From NCBI RefSeq assembly GCF_029773605.1, contig NZ_CP103807.1:992001-1056000 (forward strand): 64,000 nt of DNA. Reading direction: 5' to 3'. This document shows, one piece after another, positions 1-12,390 of this stretch. How positions within the stretch are numbered: the stretch's first letter is position 1; each line of letters opens with the position of its first letter. Both the position numbers and the translations under genes were made by a program. The notes beneath the pieces were generated by a model. It saw only the letters and a program-made list of their open reading frames with translations. It did no database searches and was not told where the DNA came from. Source of the stretch: Actinobacillus genomosp. 2 (lineage in GTDB: Bacteria > Pseudomonadota > Gammaproteobacteria > Enterobacterales > Pasteurellaceae).

Positions 1-932
1 AATAAAACCGCTTTGTTATCTTGTGCAAAGAGAGCATTAAACGGCGACAATAATTCGCTACATTGCCAAGTTTGAGCAAAATCAGCTAAGAGCGCCGGTA
101 ATTTATAATCTGAAAAAAGCAGTATTTGTTTTTTTAATCGCATTTTTTCGGCATAGGCTAAGGTATGTAATGCAGTTTGATACGAAAAATGAACTTGATG
201 AAAGTAGTCTACTTTTGCTCCAACAACAATTTTATATTCAGTATTACGCGTAATATCCGGTAATAATGACAATAAATTCCGTTCTTTATAGAGATGGTTA
301 AATTCATCTTCGCTCATCAAAACAACCAATTTATCTAAATCAACTACGGCAAGTGCAAGATGTCTTGTATTTGCTTCTATATGGTTAAGCAAGCGTTGCA
401 GTTTTTCAGAATCCGGCTGGTTTATCTTAACCATCAAGGTTATCGGTGCGTGACAAAAATCTAATTGAAAAAAGACCGCTTGTTGCTTAACTTCTGCTTC
501 GCTTAAATTACCTCGCAAAAGTTGACGAATAAATTCTTCTTTATAACGCTGTTGCCAACGTTCCTGAGCGAGTAATACTGACTGCTCTACAATGAGTTCC
601 GCTGCCATTTTGACTAACTCACCATACTGACGCACCTCATTAGGTTTACCGGAGATACCGATAACCCCGATAATATTTCCCAAATAAGAAATTGGTAAAT
701 TAAATCCCTCTCTTGCCTCATAATTCCACTGCTTTACAAGATGTTCATCAATTTCAACCGCCTGTTTATTACGTAGTACGATAATGGCTCCAGTATGACG
801 CTCGCCTAAACGAGAGGGATTGCCCGATGCGATAATTATTCCATTCTCATCCATAACATTCACGGAATTAGGAATAATCTGCATAGTACGTTTTACAATC
901 GCTTGTGCGGTAGGAATATCAAGTTTTAACAT
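1..932 (-). CDS. cdaR: CdaR-type sugar diacid regulator, 3' end cut by window edge
   Basis: The reading frame is open on the minus strand from an ATG at 932 to the window edge, about 310 residues. The N-terminus (MLKLDIPTAQAIVKRTMQII) and the following stretch containing VNVMDENGIIIASGNPSRLG match the sugar-diacid-recognition domain of CdaR (SdaR), the activator of glucarate, galactarate and glycerate use in E. coli. A central GGDEF-like region follows. The C-terminal PucR-type helix-turn-helix, which the family uses to bind DNA, would lie beyond the edge, since E. coli CdaR is about 385 residues. Its targets, probably a glycerate kinase or permease cluster, would lie to the left and are not visible. 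The family call is firm; the ligand is inferred. Confidence 0.85.
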   Translation of the reverse strand, partial: MLKLDIPTAQAIVKRTMQIIPNSVNVMDENGIIIASGNPSRLGERHTGAIIVLRNKQAVEIDEHLVKQWNYEAREGFNLPISYLGNIIGVIGISGKPNEVRQYGELVKMAAELIVEQSVLLAQERWQQRYKEEFIRQLLRGNLSEAEVKQQAVFFQLDFCHAPITLMVKINQPDSEKLQRLLNHIEANTRHLALAVVDLDKLVVLMSEDEFNHLYKERNLLSLLPDITRNTEYKIVVGAKVDYFHQVHFSYQTALHTLAYAEKMRLKKQILLFSDYKLPALLADFAQTWQCSELLSPFNALFAQDNKAVL

Positions 933-1279
933 GGTTTTATGATCCTCTAATGATAGGAATTACCTTTTATTGTAACTAAATCAAAAGAAAAATGATTTAG
1001 GGCATCACGCTATAAAGTGGAATAAAGCATAGATAAGCGTCTATATATTCCTAAAACTTTAGAATAATATTCTACCTTATAGCAAAAACAAGCATTTTCC
1101 AGCTTCTTAAACAGCATAAAACACGCCATTTTTTATAAAAATAGCATTTTACATTCAAATAGTTAACGGTTATATTCCTTTACACCAGCGGTTGCTTTAC
1201 ACAAAAAGTAACAAATGTAACCGCACTTAATTCAAAATTAATTGCATTCACAATATTCATTTTAGAGTTGGACAATATT
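933..1279. promoter_or_regulatory. Divergent intergenic region, cdaR / leuC
   Basis: About 347 bases with no gene, strongly AT-rich, between the start of the CdaR-type gene and leuC. It must hold both promoters, but no strong -35/-10 pair stands out. An H. influenzae-type uptake sequence on the minus strand (ACCGCACTT, 1220-1228) is out of place among the ACAAGCGGT-type signals elsewhere. CACAATAT at 1249-1256 could pair weakly (one G-U) with the GcvB seed. No leucine-codon leader peptide was seen. Confidence 0.5.
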
Positions 1280-2689
1280 ATGGCAAAAACACTATACGAA
1301 AAACTATTTGACGCACACGTGGTATATGAAGCTGCAGGTGAAACGCCGATTCTTTATATTAACCGCCATTTAATCCACGAAGTTACTAGCCCACAAGCGT
1401 TTGACGGTTTACGTGTAGCTGGTCGCCAAGTACGCCAAATTGGAAAAACTTTCGGTACAATGGATCACAGCATTTCAACCCAAGTACGAGATGTTAATAA
1501 ACTAGAAGGTCAGGCGAAAATCCAAGTTTTAGAATTAGCCAAAAACTGTGAAGCAAGCGGTATTTCGTTATTCGATATGCAAACCAAAGAACAGGGTATT
1601 GTCCACGTAATGGGACCGGAGCAAGGCTTAACCTTACCTGGTATGACCATTGTATGCGGTGACTCGCATACTGCCACACACGGTGCATTTGGTGCATTAG
1701 CTTTCGGTATCGGTACTTCTGAAGTGGAACACGTACTTGCAACGCAAACCTTAAAACAAGCACGTGCGAAAAGTATGAAAGTGGAAGTGCGTGGTAAAGT
1801 AAACTCGGGTATTACCGCCAAAGATATTGTATTAGCGATTATCGGCAAAACTACTATGGCAGGTGGTACTGGTTATGTGGTGGAGTTCTGCGGTGAAGCG
1901 ATCCGTGATTTATCCATGGAAGGTCGTATGACGGTATGTAATATGGCAATCGAATTTGGTGCAAAAGCCGGTCTAGTTGCACCGGATGAAACCACATTCG
2001 CTTACTTGAAAGGTCGTCCGTACGCACCAAAAGGCAAAGATTGGGATGATGCCATTGAATATTGGCAAACCTTAAAATCAGACGATGATGCAGTCTTTGA
2101 TGCGGTCGTCACATTGGAAGCGAAAGATATTGCACCGCAAGTGACTTGGGGAACCAACCCGGGTCAAGTAATCGGTATTGACCAAATTGTGCCAAACCCA
2201 CAAGAAATGGCAGATCCGGTCACAAAAGCCTCGGCAGAAAAAGCATTGGCATACATCGGTTTAGAAGCCAACACCGATATGAAAGATATCCCAGTGGATC
2301 AAGTATTTATCGGTTCTTGCACTAACTCTCGTATCGAAGATTTACGTGCAGCAGCAGCAGTAATGAAAGGCCGTAAAAAAGCAGATAACGTAAAACGTGT
2401 ATTAGTTGTTCCAGGTTCAGGTTTAGTGAAAGAACAGGCGGAAAAAGAAGGCCTAGATAAGATCTTTATCGAAGCCGGCGCAGAATGGCGTAATCCGGGC
2501 TGCTCAATGTGTTTAGGTATGAACGATGACCGTTTAGGCGAATGGGAACGTTGTGCTTCAACCTCTAACCGTAACTTTGAAGGTCGCCAAGGTCGTAACG
2601 GTCGTACCCACTTAGTTAGCCCAGCAATGGCAGCTGCAGCAGCAATGTTTGGTAAATTTGTCGATATTCGTCACGTGGAATTAAATTAA
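1280..2689 (+). CDS. leuC: 3-isopropylmalate dehydratase large subunit
   Basis: LeuC with LeuD isomerises 2-isopropylmalate to 3-isopropylmalate in leucine synthesis, in the cytoplasm. The protein is 469 residues from the ATG at 1280 (E. coli 466). A TTG four codons upstream is less likely because [13 protein letters not shown] is the usual family start. The cysteines that hold the [4Fe-4S] cluster are visible in SCTNSR and [10 protein letters not shown], and the aconitase-type [12 protein letters not shown] motif is present. leuD follows after 10 bases, so the two subunits are co-transcribed. leuA and leuB, which precede leuCD in E. coli, are not next door here: the upstream neighbour is a divergent regulator. 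Confidence 0.97.
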   Translation: MAKTLYEKLFDAHVVYEAAGETPILYINRHLIHEVTSPQAFDGLRVAGRQVRQIGKTFGTMDHSISTQVRDVNKLEGQAKIQVLELAKNCEASGISLFDMQTKEQGIVHVMGPEQGLTLPGMTIVCGDSHTATHGAFGALAFGIGTSEVEHVLATQTLKQARAKSMKVEVRGKVNSGITAKDIVLAIIGKTTMAGGTGYVVEFCGEAIRDLSMEGRMTVCNMAIEFGAKAGLVAPDETTFAYLKGRPYAPKGKDWDDAIEYWQTLKSDDDAVFDAVVTLEAKDIAPQVTWGTNPGQVIGIDQIVPNPQEMADPVTKASAEKALAYIGLEANTDMKDIPVDQVFIGSCTNSRIEDLRAAAAVMKGRKKADNVKRVLVVPGSGLVKEQAEKEGLDKIFIEAGAEWRNPGCSMCLGMNDDRLGEWERCASTSNRNFEGRQGRNGRTHLVSPAMAAAAAMFGKFVDIRHVELN

Positions 2690-2699
2690 GGATAAAAAA

Positions 2700-3302
2700 A
2701 TGGCAGGATTAAAACAACACTCAGGTTTGGTCGTTCCGCTTGATGCGGCGAATGTGGATACTGACGCAATCATTCCAAAACAGTTCTTACAAGCGATTAC
2801 TCGTGTCGGCTTCGGTAAGCATTTATTCCACGAATGGCGTTATTTAGATGCGGAAGAAACCCAATTAAATCCGGATTTTGTGTTAAATTTCCCACAATAT
2901 CAAGGGGCAACTATTTTACTGGCTCGTAAAAATTTAGGCTGTGGTTCTTCTCGTGAACACGCACCTTGGGCGTTAGCCGATTATGGTTTCAAAGTGATGA
3001 TTGCACCAAGCTTTGCAGATATTTTCTATAACAATAGCTTAAACAATCATATGCTCCCAATTCGCTTAAGCGAAGAGGAAGTGGAAGAAATCTTCCAATG
3101 GGTATGGGCGAATGAAGGCAAACAAATCCATATTGATTTAGAAGCAATGACGGTAACGGTAGGTGACAAAGTTTACCATTTTGAATTAGACGAATTCCGC
3201 CGTCACTGTTTATTAAATGGGTTAGATAATATCGGCTTAACCCTACAACACGAAGATGCAATCGCAGCTTACGAAAGCAAGATTCCGGCATTTTTGCGTT
3301 AA
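2700..3302 (+). CDS. leuD: 3-isopropylmalate dehydratase small subunit
   Basis: The 200-residue swivel subunit of the LeuCD dehydratase, the same length as in E. coli. [12 protein letters not shown] near the N-terminus and [13 protein letters not shown] near residue 80 are hallmark motifs; the serine and arginine of the latter belong to the active site in the aconitase superfamily. An AAGGAT-like ribosome site lies in the 10-base gap after leuC, and an intrinsic terminator follows at 3313-3339. The leuCD unit is therefore a two-gene transcript. Confidence 0.97.
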   Translation: MAGLKQHSGLVVPLDAANVDTDAIIPKQFLQAITRVGFGKHLFHEWRYLDAEETQLNPDFVLNFPQYQGATILLARKNLGCGSSREHAPWALADYGFKVMIAPSFADIFYNNSLNNHMLPIRLSEEEVEEIFQWVWANEGKQIHIDLEAMTVTVGDKVYHFELDEFRRHCLLNGLDNIGLTLQHEDAIAAYESKIPAFLR

Positions 3303-3312
3303 TATTACATAT

Positions 3313-3339
3313 AAAAAACGGCTTAAATGCCGTTTTTTT
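3313..3339 (+). terminator. Intrinsic terminator of leuCD
   Basis: CGGC/GCCG core flanked by A-run and T-run arms around a TTAAAT loop, ending in seven T. It sits 10 bases after leuD. The flanking A-run means it can also serve the convergent gene at 3345-3851. Confidence 0.85.
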
Positions 3340-3344
3340 ATTAC

Positions 3345-3851
3345 TTAAATCTGAAACTTAGTCTTATCGCCAATATCAAAATGTAACGGCATTCGCCATT
3401 TTTGAATACTAAGTACCACTAATAATACTCCGCTTATCGTACTAACCACTTGGTATAATAATACCTGCTCCAACAATAATGCCAACCAAAGTACCGCCAC
3501 AAGAAACGGTTGAAAATTTAAGCCGAATACTCTAAAACAAAAATATTCTTTATAACTCAAACCACCAATCACAAATAACATCGCCCCTAAAGCAAGCATT
3601 GGAAAACAGAAGATTTGGCAAAGTAAACCTATCCATGCAACAAATTGAAAAATAAAACGAAATTGTTTTAAATAAAGATGAAGTGAAGAAGCTAGCATTG
3701 CCCCAGCAACAAATAAGCCGGATGAAACCAATTCGGTTTGATAGGGTAACAGTAACACCATAATACTTGCTACCACAAATCCTAGACGATAGATAATAAC
3801 AGTTAGATAATCCCAAAAATCCATAGGTGATTGAATATGTGGATCAGCCAT
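3345..3851 (-). CDS. Small integral membrane protein, possibly DUF2301 family
   Basis: 168 residues with four to five hydrophobic helices and almost no soluble part, so an inner-membrane protein. The N-terminal motif VIIYRLGFVVAS and the overall pattern recall the DUF2301 family of uncharacterised Pasteurellaceae and cyanobacterial membrane proteins; this is from memory and not certain. It lies downstream of pyrG on the same strand but is separated from it by an inverted uptake-sequence pair that probably terminates pyrG. It is convergent with leuD. No function can be assigned. Confidence 0.6.
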   Translation of the reverse strand: MADPHIQSPMDFWDYLTVIIYRLGFVVASIMVLLLPYQTELVSSGLFVAGAMLASSLHLYLKQFRFIFQFVAWIGLLCQIFCFPMLALGAMLFVIGGLSYKEYFCFRVFGLNFQPFLVAVLWLALLLEQVLLYQVVSTISGVLLVVLSIQKWRMPLHFDIGDKTKFQI

Positions 3852-3872
3852 TTTTTACTCCTTTTATAAATA

Positions 3873-3920
3873 ACAAGCGGTCAATTTTTCGCAAAATTTT
3901 GCAAGAAATTGACCGCTTGA
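3873..3920. terminator. Inverted uptake-sequence pair, pyrG terminator
   Basis: ACAAGCGGTCA at 3873-3883 and its complement (TGACCGCTTG from 3910) flank a short AT-rich spacer, giving a stem of more than 12 pairs 20 bases past the pyrG stop. This is the usual double use of DNA uptake sequences in this family: uptake signal and transcription terminator. Confidence 0.8.
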
Positions 3921-3939
3921 GAAAGAAAAACCTTACAGC

Positions 3940-5882
<1,943 letters not shown>

Positions 5883-6932
5883 ATGAAACTCAAAAAACTT
5901 GCTTTATCTGCTGTGCTTTCTATAGCGGTTTCAAGTGTGTATGCGGCGGAATTGCCGAATATTACGATTTTAGCAACCGGTGGAACGATTGCCGGCAGCG
6001 GACAAAGTGCCGTGAGTTCAGCCTATCAAGCAGGGCAATTAAATATTGATACGTTAATCGAAGCCGTACCGGAAATGAAAACGTTGGCAAACATTAAAGG
6101 CGAACAAGTAGTCAAAATTGGCTCACAAGATATGAGTGACGAAGTATGGCTAAAATTAGCGAAAACCATTAATAATCAATGTACCAATACGGACGGCTTT
6201 GTGATTACTCATGGTACAGATACGATGGAAGAAACCGCATATTTCCTCGATATGACGGTAAAATGCGATAAACCGGTGGTTTTAGTCGGTGCAATGCGTC
6301 CAGCAACGGAGAAAAGTGCAGATGGTCCGTTGAATTTATATAATTCAATTGTAGTGGCTAAAGATAAAAAATCGGCAAAACGTGGTGTGTTAGTCGCAAT
6401 GAATGATGAAGTACTAGGGGCAAGAGATGTGACTAAAACCAGCACCACCGCTGTACAAACCTTTCACTCACCGAATTTCGGTACTCTCGGCTATATTCAT
6501 AACAGTAAAGTCGATTACGAACGTGCTCCGGAAAGCAAACACACGCTAAATACCCCATTTAAGGTTGATAATCTGAATGAACTGCCGAAAGTCGGTATTA
6601 TCTACGCTTATGCCAATATGCCGACTGAGCCGCTTAAAGCCTTATTAGATGCGGGTTATCAAGGTATTGTGGTTGCTGGTGTCGGTAACGGTAATATGAA
6701 TGCTGCAAATTTAGCGTTACTTGAACAAGCAGCGAAAAATGGTGTTGCGGTGGTTCGCTCCTCACGTGTGCCAACCGGCTATACTACTCGCGATGCGGAA
6801 GTAGATGATTCTAAATATGGTTTTGTGGCATCCGGCACACTCAATCCACAAAAAGCACGTGTATTATTACAACTTGCCTTAACTCAAACCAAAGATATCA
6901 ATACTATCCAGCAATATTTTGAAGACTTCTAG
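5883..6932 (+). CDS. ansB: Periplasmic L-asparaginase II
   Basis: Hydrolyses asparagine to aspartate and ammonia. The 349-residue precursor begins with a Sec signal peptide (MKLKKLALSAVLSIAVSSVYA, shown by the lysines, a hydrophobic core and an AXA-like end), so the enzyme is periplasmic, like the high-affinity type II enzymes. Catalytic motifs are ILATGGTIAGSG near residues 29-39 and THGTDTMEET near residue 110, which supply the two threonines and the Asp-Lys relay of the family. The ribosome site is a strong AAGGAG 6 bases before the ATG. Asparaginase II activity feeds aspartate to fumarate metabolism when oxygen is low, which fits the anaerobic nrf genes elsewhere in the window. Confidence 0.95.
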   Translation: MKLKKLALSAVLSIAVSSVYAAELPNITILATGGTIAGSGQSAVSSAYQAGQLNIDTLIEAVPEMKTLANIKGEQVVKIGSQDMSDEVWLKLAKTINNQCTNTDGFVITHGTDTMEETAYFLDMTVKCDKPVVLVGAMRPATEKSADGPLNLYNSIVVAKDKKSAKRGVLVAMNDEVLGARDVTKTSTTAVQTFHSPNFGTLGYIHNSKVDYERAPESKHTLNTPFKVDNLNELPKVGIIYAYANMPTEPLKALLDAGYQGIVVAGVGNGNMNAANLALLEQAAKNGVAVVRSSRVPTGYTTRDAEVDDSKYGFVASGTLNPQKARVLLQLALTQTKDINTIQQYFEDF

Positions 6933-6947
6933 TTTTCAGCCATAAAT

Positions 6948-6995
6948 ACAAGCGGTCTATTTCTTGCAAAAAATTGCGAAAAATAGACCGCTTGT
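6948..6995. terminator. Inverted uptake-sequence pair, bidirectional terminator
   Basis: ACAAGCGGT at 6948-6956 and ACCGCTTGT at 6987-6995, with CTATTT/AAATAG extending the stem. It lies between the convergent ansB and DUF3108 genes and ends in CTTTTT on the plus strand. Confidence 0.85.
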
Positions 6996-7012
6996 CTTTT
7001 TGTAACTATCGC

Positions 7013-7657
7013 TTATTTTACAAAGCTATCAAAGGTTAACTCATAGTTATCTCCATCACGATTATATGAAATATAACGAGGGAATTTTTCACCTACATAT
7101 TTTTTCACAGTAATCGCTTTGTTATCACTGGTTTTAAAACTATAAGTAATTTCTTGATAAGTCTGCCCTTTTACCGTTACCGCTTTTTGTACTTTATTGA
7201 GTTTTACATTTGGCGTCGGATATAATTTTTTACCATTGGTTGTTTGAAAACTATTCGGTAAACGATCGTAATAACTTAATTGAAAAGCAGTAGTAAATAA
7301 ATCAAAAGTCGGCATCGTTAACGCCTCTTGTTTTAATGGATCTTTCGCTTTTCCATATTTAATTGTACTTGAATCAATCTCCGCTAACGCATAGGTTTTA
7401 CCATTACGTGTATCGCGGTAGCTCAACATATTAAATTGCCCGTTACGCTCTGTTCCTTTCGCAGAGAAAACAATGTTATACAGTGGCACGTTAATTTTCG
7501 ATTGAATCGAATACTGACCCGCTCCATTTTTAAAATGCACATAAGCCGGCATTAAATAATTCGAACTATATTTAATATTGAAATCCTCAGCCCAAGCGGT
7601 TGAAATTAACGATAAAATTGCAAAGAACGAGAGTGCGACTTTTTTAAAAAAATTCAT
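7013..7657 (-). CDS. Secreted protein of DUF3108 type
   Basis: 214 residues with a Sec signal peptide (MNFFKKVALSFFAILSLISTAWA), then a beta-rich domain with alternating polar and aromatic residues, such as FNIKYSSNYLMPAYVHF and the ending NRDGDNYELTFDSFVK. The layout resembles DUF3108 proteins, periplasmic or outer-membrane-associated proteins of unknown role. It starts at the base next to the cysB stop, so it is the last gene of the gcvA-yjjG-cysB operon and is translated by coupling. What links a secreted protein to CysB is unclear. Confidence 0.65.
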   Translation of the reverse strand: MNFFKKVALSFFAILSLISTAWAEDFNIKYSSNYLMPAYVHFKNGAGQYSIQSKINVPLYNIVFSAKGTERNGQFNMLSYRDTRNGKTYALAEIDSSTIKYGKAKDPLKQEALTMPTFDLFTTAFQLSYYDRLPNSFQTTNGKKLYPTPNVKLNKVQKAVTVKGQTYQEITYSFKTSDNKAITVKKYVGEKFPRYISYNRDGDNYELTFDSFVK

Positions 7658-9320
<1,663 letters not shown>

Positions 9321-9321
<1 letters not shown>

Positions 9322-10211
9322 TATTTATAACTTCCTTCTATTTCATGCATAATCCATTCCACAAAATGTTGCACTTTCGCAACTTCTTTCATTTGCGGAG
9401 GATATACAACATAAAATGCTTTTTCATCATAGACATCTGTAGCAAACGGCTCAATCATCGAGCCTTCTTCAATTTCATCTTGAGCAAGAATTCGATTAGC
9501 AACCACTACACCTTGACGATGCTTCGCCGCTTGAATCCCCATTGAAGTATTCGGGTACATCGGACCGGATTCAACTTCTAAATGGTTTAATCTCAGGTGT
9601 TCCGCCATTTGCTTCCATTTAGTATGTGAACAAACGTGAATCAAATTTTTACCTTCTAAATCTTGCGGTTTACTAATAGGATTATCTCGCAAATATTCCG
9701 GTGCAGCCAAAATCATAATTCTAGCCTGAACAAGTTCAATCGCTTCAAGATTCTGCCAATTACCTGTTCCGTAGTAAATTGCGACATCAATATCTTTACC
9801 TAATAACCCTTCATCTTGTGAAGCCGTAGTCAGCCGCACTTCAATATCCGGATATTTATTGTGAAACTCGTTTAAGCGAGGTACAAGCCAGTGCATACCG
9901 AATGATGGTGTCGTACTAATTGAAAGAATTTGTCGGCTACTTTTTAACTTAACTTTTTCAGTAGCCATCGCAATTTGTTCCAAAAGCGGTTGAATATCTT
10001 CAAAATATTGCTGACCGGCTTCAGTTAATTCTAATAAGCGATTTCTGCGATGAAATAATGACACGCCGAGAAAATCTTCTAATAATTTTATCTGATGACT
10101 TACTGCCGCTTGCGTTACAAATAAATCATCCGCCGCTTTAGTAAAATTTAAATGGCGAGCTGCCGATTCAAATGCTTTTAATGCATTTAATGGAGGGAGT
10201 CTTTTGTTCAT
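9321..10211 (-). CDS. gcvA: LysR-type regulator GcvA
   Basis: 296 residues. The N-terminus RLPPLNALKAFESAARHLNF and the helix-turn-helix LFVTQAAVSHQIKLLEDFLG are diagnostic of GcvA, the glycine-sensing regulator of the glycine-cleavage operon and activator of the small RNA GcvB. The C-terminal half keeps GcvA features such as DVAIYYGTGNW and HRQGVVVANRILAQDEIE. The gene is divergent from the GcvB RNA gene, as in E. coli, which supports both calls. It is the first gene of an overlapping operon with yjjG, cysB and a DUF3108 gene, so glycine status and sulfur regulation may share a transcript here. Confidence 0.95.
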
Positions 10212-10318
10212 AGTAATTAATTATTCTTGGTTAATTTGGTTAAATAATGGGCTTTGACCTTAAAGGTAGAATGGTTATTCCATTATTTTTTTTGATAGTT
10301 AGAATTAAAATTTTTAGT

Positions 10319-10347
10319 TTGCGTTACTGGTCCAACATCAATATAAT
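10319..10347 (+). promoter_or_regulatory. Predicted gcvB promoter
   Basis: TTGCGT at 10319-10324 and TATAAT at 10342-10347, 17 bases apart, predict a start near 10354. The perfect -10 and weak -35 fit a promoter that needs an activator; GcvA would bind in the roughly 100 bases between here and its own gene. Confidence 0.65.
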
Positions 10348-10353
10348 TCGTGC

Positions 10354-10536
10354 CGTACTTAGACAGATAGTGATAGCTGAGATAGACTCTCCGCTATTTC
10401 AGATTTTTAAGTATGATGTTGTGTTTGCATATTGGTCTAGGAAACTAGGCTAGAGTAACCTTGAGTTACTCGTTTCACTTCCTGTATATTTTGAACCCTT
10501 TTGGTTTATCAACCGCCCTATTTGGGCGGTTTTTTT
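10354..10536 (+). ncRNA. gcvB: GcvB small regulatory RNA
   Basis: A Hfq-dependent trans-acting small RNA that represses peptide and amino-acid uptake and synthesis genes. Support: it is divergent from gcvA as in E. coli; the GU-rich seed region R1 (GATGTTGTGTTTGC, 10415-10428) is near identical to E. coli GcvB; it is followed by an ATTGGTCT-type segment, a perfect 7-bp hairpin (GAGTAAC/GTTACTC), the conserved TTTCACTTCCTGTA region, and an intrinsic terminator with a GC-rich stem and seven T's (10512-10536). A 5' hairpin (CTGAGATAG/CTATTTCAG) precedes R1. Total length about 183 nt. The exact 5' end is estimated from the promoter. A short open frame at 10247-10453 overlaps it and is not a gene. 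Confidence 0.93.
10512..10536 (+). terminator. gcvB terminator
   Basis: ACCGCCC / GGGCGGT stem with a TATTT loop and a run of T's. It forms the 3' end of GcvB, where the U-tail is the usual Hfq contact. The remaining bases to 10739 are AT-rich and must hold the rsgA promoter; nothing else was seen there. Confidence 0.9.
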
Positions 10537-10739
10537 CGTTTATATCTTATCTATTGTATCAGAATCGATAAATCCTGCCAGTATTTGGCAACTATTTTCA
10601 TTAAAATTTCTTATCCCAGACCATAAATTATAAATTTTTTATTCATAAACGAAAACAGCATCATTACGCCGGTACTACATAAATCCTGTAATTTATAGTA
10701 TCCTTCCGTCTTATTTTGATTATCTAATAGAGAGCTCCC

Positions 10740-11774
10740 TTGAGTAAACGCAGACTGACCCAAAACCAACAACGTCGCATCAAATCGAATCATCATAAAA
10801 AAATCGCAAAGCCTGAATTAGAATGGCAAGACGAAATGCTTGGCGAAATTCAGCAAGGTATTGTGGTGACTCGCCATGCAAAACACGCTGATGTTGAAAC
10901 TGAACAAGGTGAAATTTATCGTTGTAATCTCCGCCGTACCCTCAAAAATGTCGTAGTTGGTGACTGCGTATCGTGGCGTAAAGGTAACGAGCAATTACAA
11001 GGTATCAGCGGTGTAATTGAAGCGATTTATCCGCGTAAAAACGAACTGAGCCGTCCTGATTACTATGACGGAATCAAAGTCATGGCGGCAAATATCGATC
11101 AAATCATTATTGTTTCTGCCGTATTACCTACTCTTTCACTCAATATTATTGACCGCTATTTAGTCATTTGTGAAACAGCTAAAATTCCTGTGCTTATCGT
11201 GTTAAATAAAATTGATTTGCTTTCGGAATCAGAACAACAAGCAGTGCAAAAGCAATTAGCTATTTATGAAAATATCGGTTACGAAACCCTTTGTCTGTCT
11301 GCCGATACTGGTGAAAACATGGATAAATTAGATCGCTATTTGTCACGTGGTACTTCAATTTTTGTTGGTCAATCCGGAGTAGGAAAATCGAGTCTTATCA
11401 ACCAATTATTACCGGAAGTCAACGCATTGACAGGCTCTGTGAGTGATATTTCAGGCTTAGGGCAACATACGACCACCTCTTCTCGCTTATATCATTTACC
11501 GCAAGGAGGTAATTTGATTGATTCACCAGGAATCCGTGAATTTGGTTTATGGCATTTAGAGCCGGAGCAAATCACGCTTGGTTATCGTGAATTTCAATCG
11601 GTATTAGGCACATGTAAATTCCGAGATTGTAAGCATAAATCGGATCCGGGCTGTGCGGTAAGAGAAGCGGTCGAAAAAGGTGAAATTAATGCAATTCGCT
11701 TTGAAAACTATCATCGACTAATTGAAAGCCGTGATGAAACCAAAAGTCAGCGTCATTTTAGAACAGAAGAATAA
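10740..11774 (+). CDS. rsgA: Ribosome small-subunit GTPase RsgA
   Basis: 344 residues. A circularly permuted GTPase that helps mature the 30S subunit. The order of motifs shows the permutation: an N-terminal OB-fold, then G4 (VLNKIDLL), then G1 (GQSGVGKSS) and G3 (DSPGIREFG). The C-terminal zinc finger is visible as [14 protein letters not shown]. The start is a TTG at 10740, giving [17 protein letters not shown], a basic N-terminus typical of the family; no ATG fits. rnhB follows after 22 bases. Confidence 0.95.
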   Translation: MSKRRLTQNQQRRIKSNHHKKIAKPELEWQDEMLGEIQQGIVVTRHAKHADVETEQGEIYRCNLRRTLKNVVVGDCVSWRKGNEQLQGISGVIEAIYPRKNELSRPDYYDGIKVMAANIDQIIIVSAVLPTLSLNIIDRYLVICETAKIPVLIVLNKIDLLSESEQQAVQKQLAIYENIGYETLCLSADTGENMDKLDRYLSRGTSIFVGQSGVGKSSLINQLLPEVNALTGSVSDISGLGQHTTTSSRLYHLPQGGNLIDSPGIREFGLWHLEPEQITLGYREFQSVLGTCKFRDCKHKSDPGCAVREAVEKGEINAIRFENYHRLIESRDETKSQRHFRTEE

Positions 11775-11796
11775 AATCAAATAAGAATCAATAGCA

Positions 11797-12390
11797 ATGA
11801 GTACAAGTTTCATTTATCCTAATGCCCACTTGATCGCAGGTGTGGACGAAGTCGGTAGAGGCCCGTTAGTCGGTGCAGTAGTAACCGCCGCCGTGATTTT
11901 AGATCCAAATAATCCCATTGAAGGATTAGCCGATTCTAAAAAACTGTCGGAGAAGAAGCGTTTGCTTTTAGCGGAGGAAATTAAAGCAAAAGCGCTTTGT
12001 TGGTCTTTAGGGAGAGCCGAACCGGAAGAAATCGATCAATTGAATATTTTACACGCAACGATGCTTGCCATGCAGCGAGCGGTTGCCGGATTAAATATTC
12101 AGCCCGATTTCGTGCTAGTTGACGGTAACCGTATTCCAACTTTACCGATGCCGGCACAAGCGGTCATAAAAGGAGATAGTTTAGTTGCCGAGATCAGTGC
12201 CGCTTCGATTTTAGCTAAAGTTGCCCGAGATCAGGAAATGGATGAATTAGATGTGCAATATCCAGAATATGGTTTTGCAAAACATAAAGGCTATCCGACT
12301 AAACTACATTTTGAAAAACTGGAACAATTTGGGGCAACCCCTTTTCACCGAAAGAGCTTCGCCCCAGTGAAGAAAATCTTAGGTTTATAA
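11797..12390 (+). CDS. rnhB: Ribonuclease HII
   Basis: Cuts RNA in RNA-DNA hybrids and starts removal of misincorporated ribonucleotides. 197 residues (E. coli 198). The catalytic DE pair lies in [13 protein letters not shown] around residues 17-18, further acidic residues in LVDGNRIP and [20 protein letters not shown]. An intact uptake sequence (ACAAGCGGT, 12156-12164) lies inside the gene. Its stop codon abuts the ATG of a metal permease, so it is in an operon with genes of unrelated role. Confidence 0.96.
   Translation: MSTSFIYPNAHLIAGVDEVGRGPLVGAVVTAAVILDPNNPIEGLADSKKLSEKKRLLLAEEIKAKALCWSLGRAEPEEIDQLNILHATMLAMQRAVAGLNIQPDFVLVDGNRIPTLPMPAQAVIKGDSLVAEISAASILAKVARDQEMDELDVQYPEYGFAKHKGYPTKLHFEKLEQFGATPFHRKSFAPVKKILGL

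Noticed and set aside
10247-10453. Plus-strand open frame of 68 codons upstream of rsgA
   Set aside because: It overlaps the gcvB promoter and the GcvB seed region, has no ribosome site and no protein-like composition.
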